Origin: Cymbomonas tetramitiformis
Lineage: Eukaryota > Chlorophyta > Pyramimonadophyceae > Pyramimonadales > Pyramimonadaceae
Assembly (NCBI GenBank): GCA_001247695.2
Contig: LGRX02015860.1
Span: 1 to 16,931, forward strand
Direction: 5' to 3'
DNA: 16,931 nucleotides
Shown here: positions 15,792 through 16,931 of the stretch, piece after piece
Layout: the number at the start of each line of letters is the position of its first letter
Numbering within the stretch: position 1 is the first letter of the stretch
Translations under genes and position numbers: made by a program
The notes under the pieces: model-generated
Databases searched by the model: none
Told to the model about the DNA's origin: nothing
The model's input: only the letters and a program-made list of their open reading frames with translations

Positions 15792-16931
15792 GTTTCCTCG
15801 GGCTCGGACGCGCCGGAGAGACAAGTTGCCTTTCCTCGGGCTCGCACACGCCGGTGAGTCAGGTTGCCATTCCTCGGGCTCACACGCGCCAGAGAGGCAG
15901 GCTACCTCCCCTCAGGCTCGCACGCGCCGGTGGCGCAGGCTGCCTCCACTCGGACTCGAACTCCCCGGTGGCACAGGCTGCCTTACCACGGGCTCGCACG
16001 CGCCGGTGGCGCAGGCTGCCTAACCTCGGGCTTGCACGCGCCGGTGAGGCAGGCTGCCTCCACTCGGGCTCGCACACGCCGGAGAGGCAGGCTGCCTGAA
16101 CTCAGTGCTGCCCGGTGACGCAGGCTGCATTACCTCGGGAGCGCACACGCCGAAGAGGCAGGCTGCCTAACCTCGGGGTCACATGCGCCGGCGGCGCAGG
16201 CTGTCTCCACTCAAGCTTGCACGCGCCGGTGGCGCAGGCTGCCTAATCTCGGGCTCGCACGCGCTGGAGAGGCAGGCTACCTCGACTCAAGCTCGCACGC
16301 GCCCGTAGACGGGCTACCTAACCTCGGGCTCGCACGCGCCGGAGAGGCAGGCTGCCTCCACTTGGGCTCGCACGCGCCTTTTGCGCAGGCTGCATTACCT
16401 CGGGATCGCATACGCCGGAGAGGCAGGCTGCCTAACCTCGGGCTCGCATGCGCCGGCAGCGCAGGCTGCCTCCACTCGGGCTTGCACGCGTCCGTGGCGC
16501 AGGCTGCCTGAACTCAGGCTCGCACGCGATGGAGATGCAGGCTGCCTCCACTCAAACTCGCACGCGCCAAAAGCGCAAGCTACCTGATCTCGGGCTCGCA
16601 CGCGCCCGTAACGCATGCTGCCTAAACTCGGGCTCGAACGCGCAGGAGAGGCAGTCTGCCTGAAATCGGGATCGCACACGCCAGAGAGGCAGGTTGCCTT
16701 TCCTCAGGCTCTCACGCGCCGGCGGTGCAGACTGCCTATCCTCAGGATCGCAAGCGCCGGTGGTGCCGGCTGCATCCACTCAGGCTCGCGCGCGTTGGCG
16801 GCAAAGGCTGCCTAACCTCGGGCTCGCACGCGCCGGAGAGGCAGGCTGCCTAACCTCGGGCTCGCACGCGCCGGAGAGGCAGGCTGCCTAACCTCGGGTC
16901 ACAGCTTGCCTAACCTTGGGCTCGCACGCGC
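15792..16931 (-). repeat. 38-bp minisatellite array B, about 30 units, runs off the window
   Basis: The same unit as array A but inverted. The plus strand reads GGCTCGCACGCGCC and GCAGGCTGC, the complements of the two fixed cores. It is more diverged than array A, with small indels (for example near 16110 and 16300). It begins about 30 bp beyond the acceptor of the 15758-15714 exon, so it would lie in an intron or upstream region of the minus-strand gene, in the same sense as array A in the plus-strand gene. Confidence 0.93.

Overview
The window is eukaryotic nuclear DNA. Three multi-exon reading frames have GT donors, AG acceptors and phase-matched joins, several introns carry CTAAC or TACTAAG branch-point-like motifs, and tandem satellites fill much of the rest. 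There are no bacterial operons and no ribosome-binding sites. The protein families seen (CACTA/EnSpm and another DDE-type transposase) occur in algae, fungi and other eukaryotes, so the species cannot be named from this sequence.

Layout. Bases 1-1880 are repeat-rich: a 129-132 bp tandem repeat, a (GT)10 tract, and a long low-complexity minus-strand frame with a 204-bp tandem duplication. Bases 1907-2197 are an inverted-repeat-bounded, MITE-like insertion. Bases 2220-3773 hold the C-terminal part of a CACTA-type transposase (DUF4218-like then DUF4216-like) in four exons. Bases 3774-4850 are mostly empty, with one possible orphan exon at 4201-4431. Bases 4851-14331 hold a reconstructed seven-exon plus-strand gene. 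It is phase-consistent over 3162 nt (1053 codons plus stop) and looks like a DDE/RNase H-fold transposase with a Cys cluster after the second Asp. A second, unrecognised multi-exon gene (15758 down to 14355, minus strand) converges on it; the stop codons lie about 23 bp apart.

The unusual part is the introns of the plus-strand gene. Three of its four long introns are filled by minisatellites: a 38-bp unit in intron 1 and a 45-bp unit in introns 3 and 5. All four long introns (1, 3, 5, 6) carry, upstream of the 3' splice site, a copy of the same ~101-bp module. The module has a 46-bp near-perfect palindrome followed by a second short stem, and both stems show compensatory differences between copies. 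A second 38-bp array (15792 to the window end) lies just upstream of the first visible exon of the minus-strand gene, in the same orientation relative to transcription. In window terms the two 38-bp arrays are therefore inverted and bracket about 7.8 kb. One reading is a large DNA transposon with two convergent genes and array-type subterminal inverted repeats; another is a family of satellite-bearing, introner-like intron insertions. All splice structures and family assignments come from reading the sequence and have not been tested by search or transcript data.
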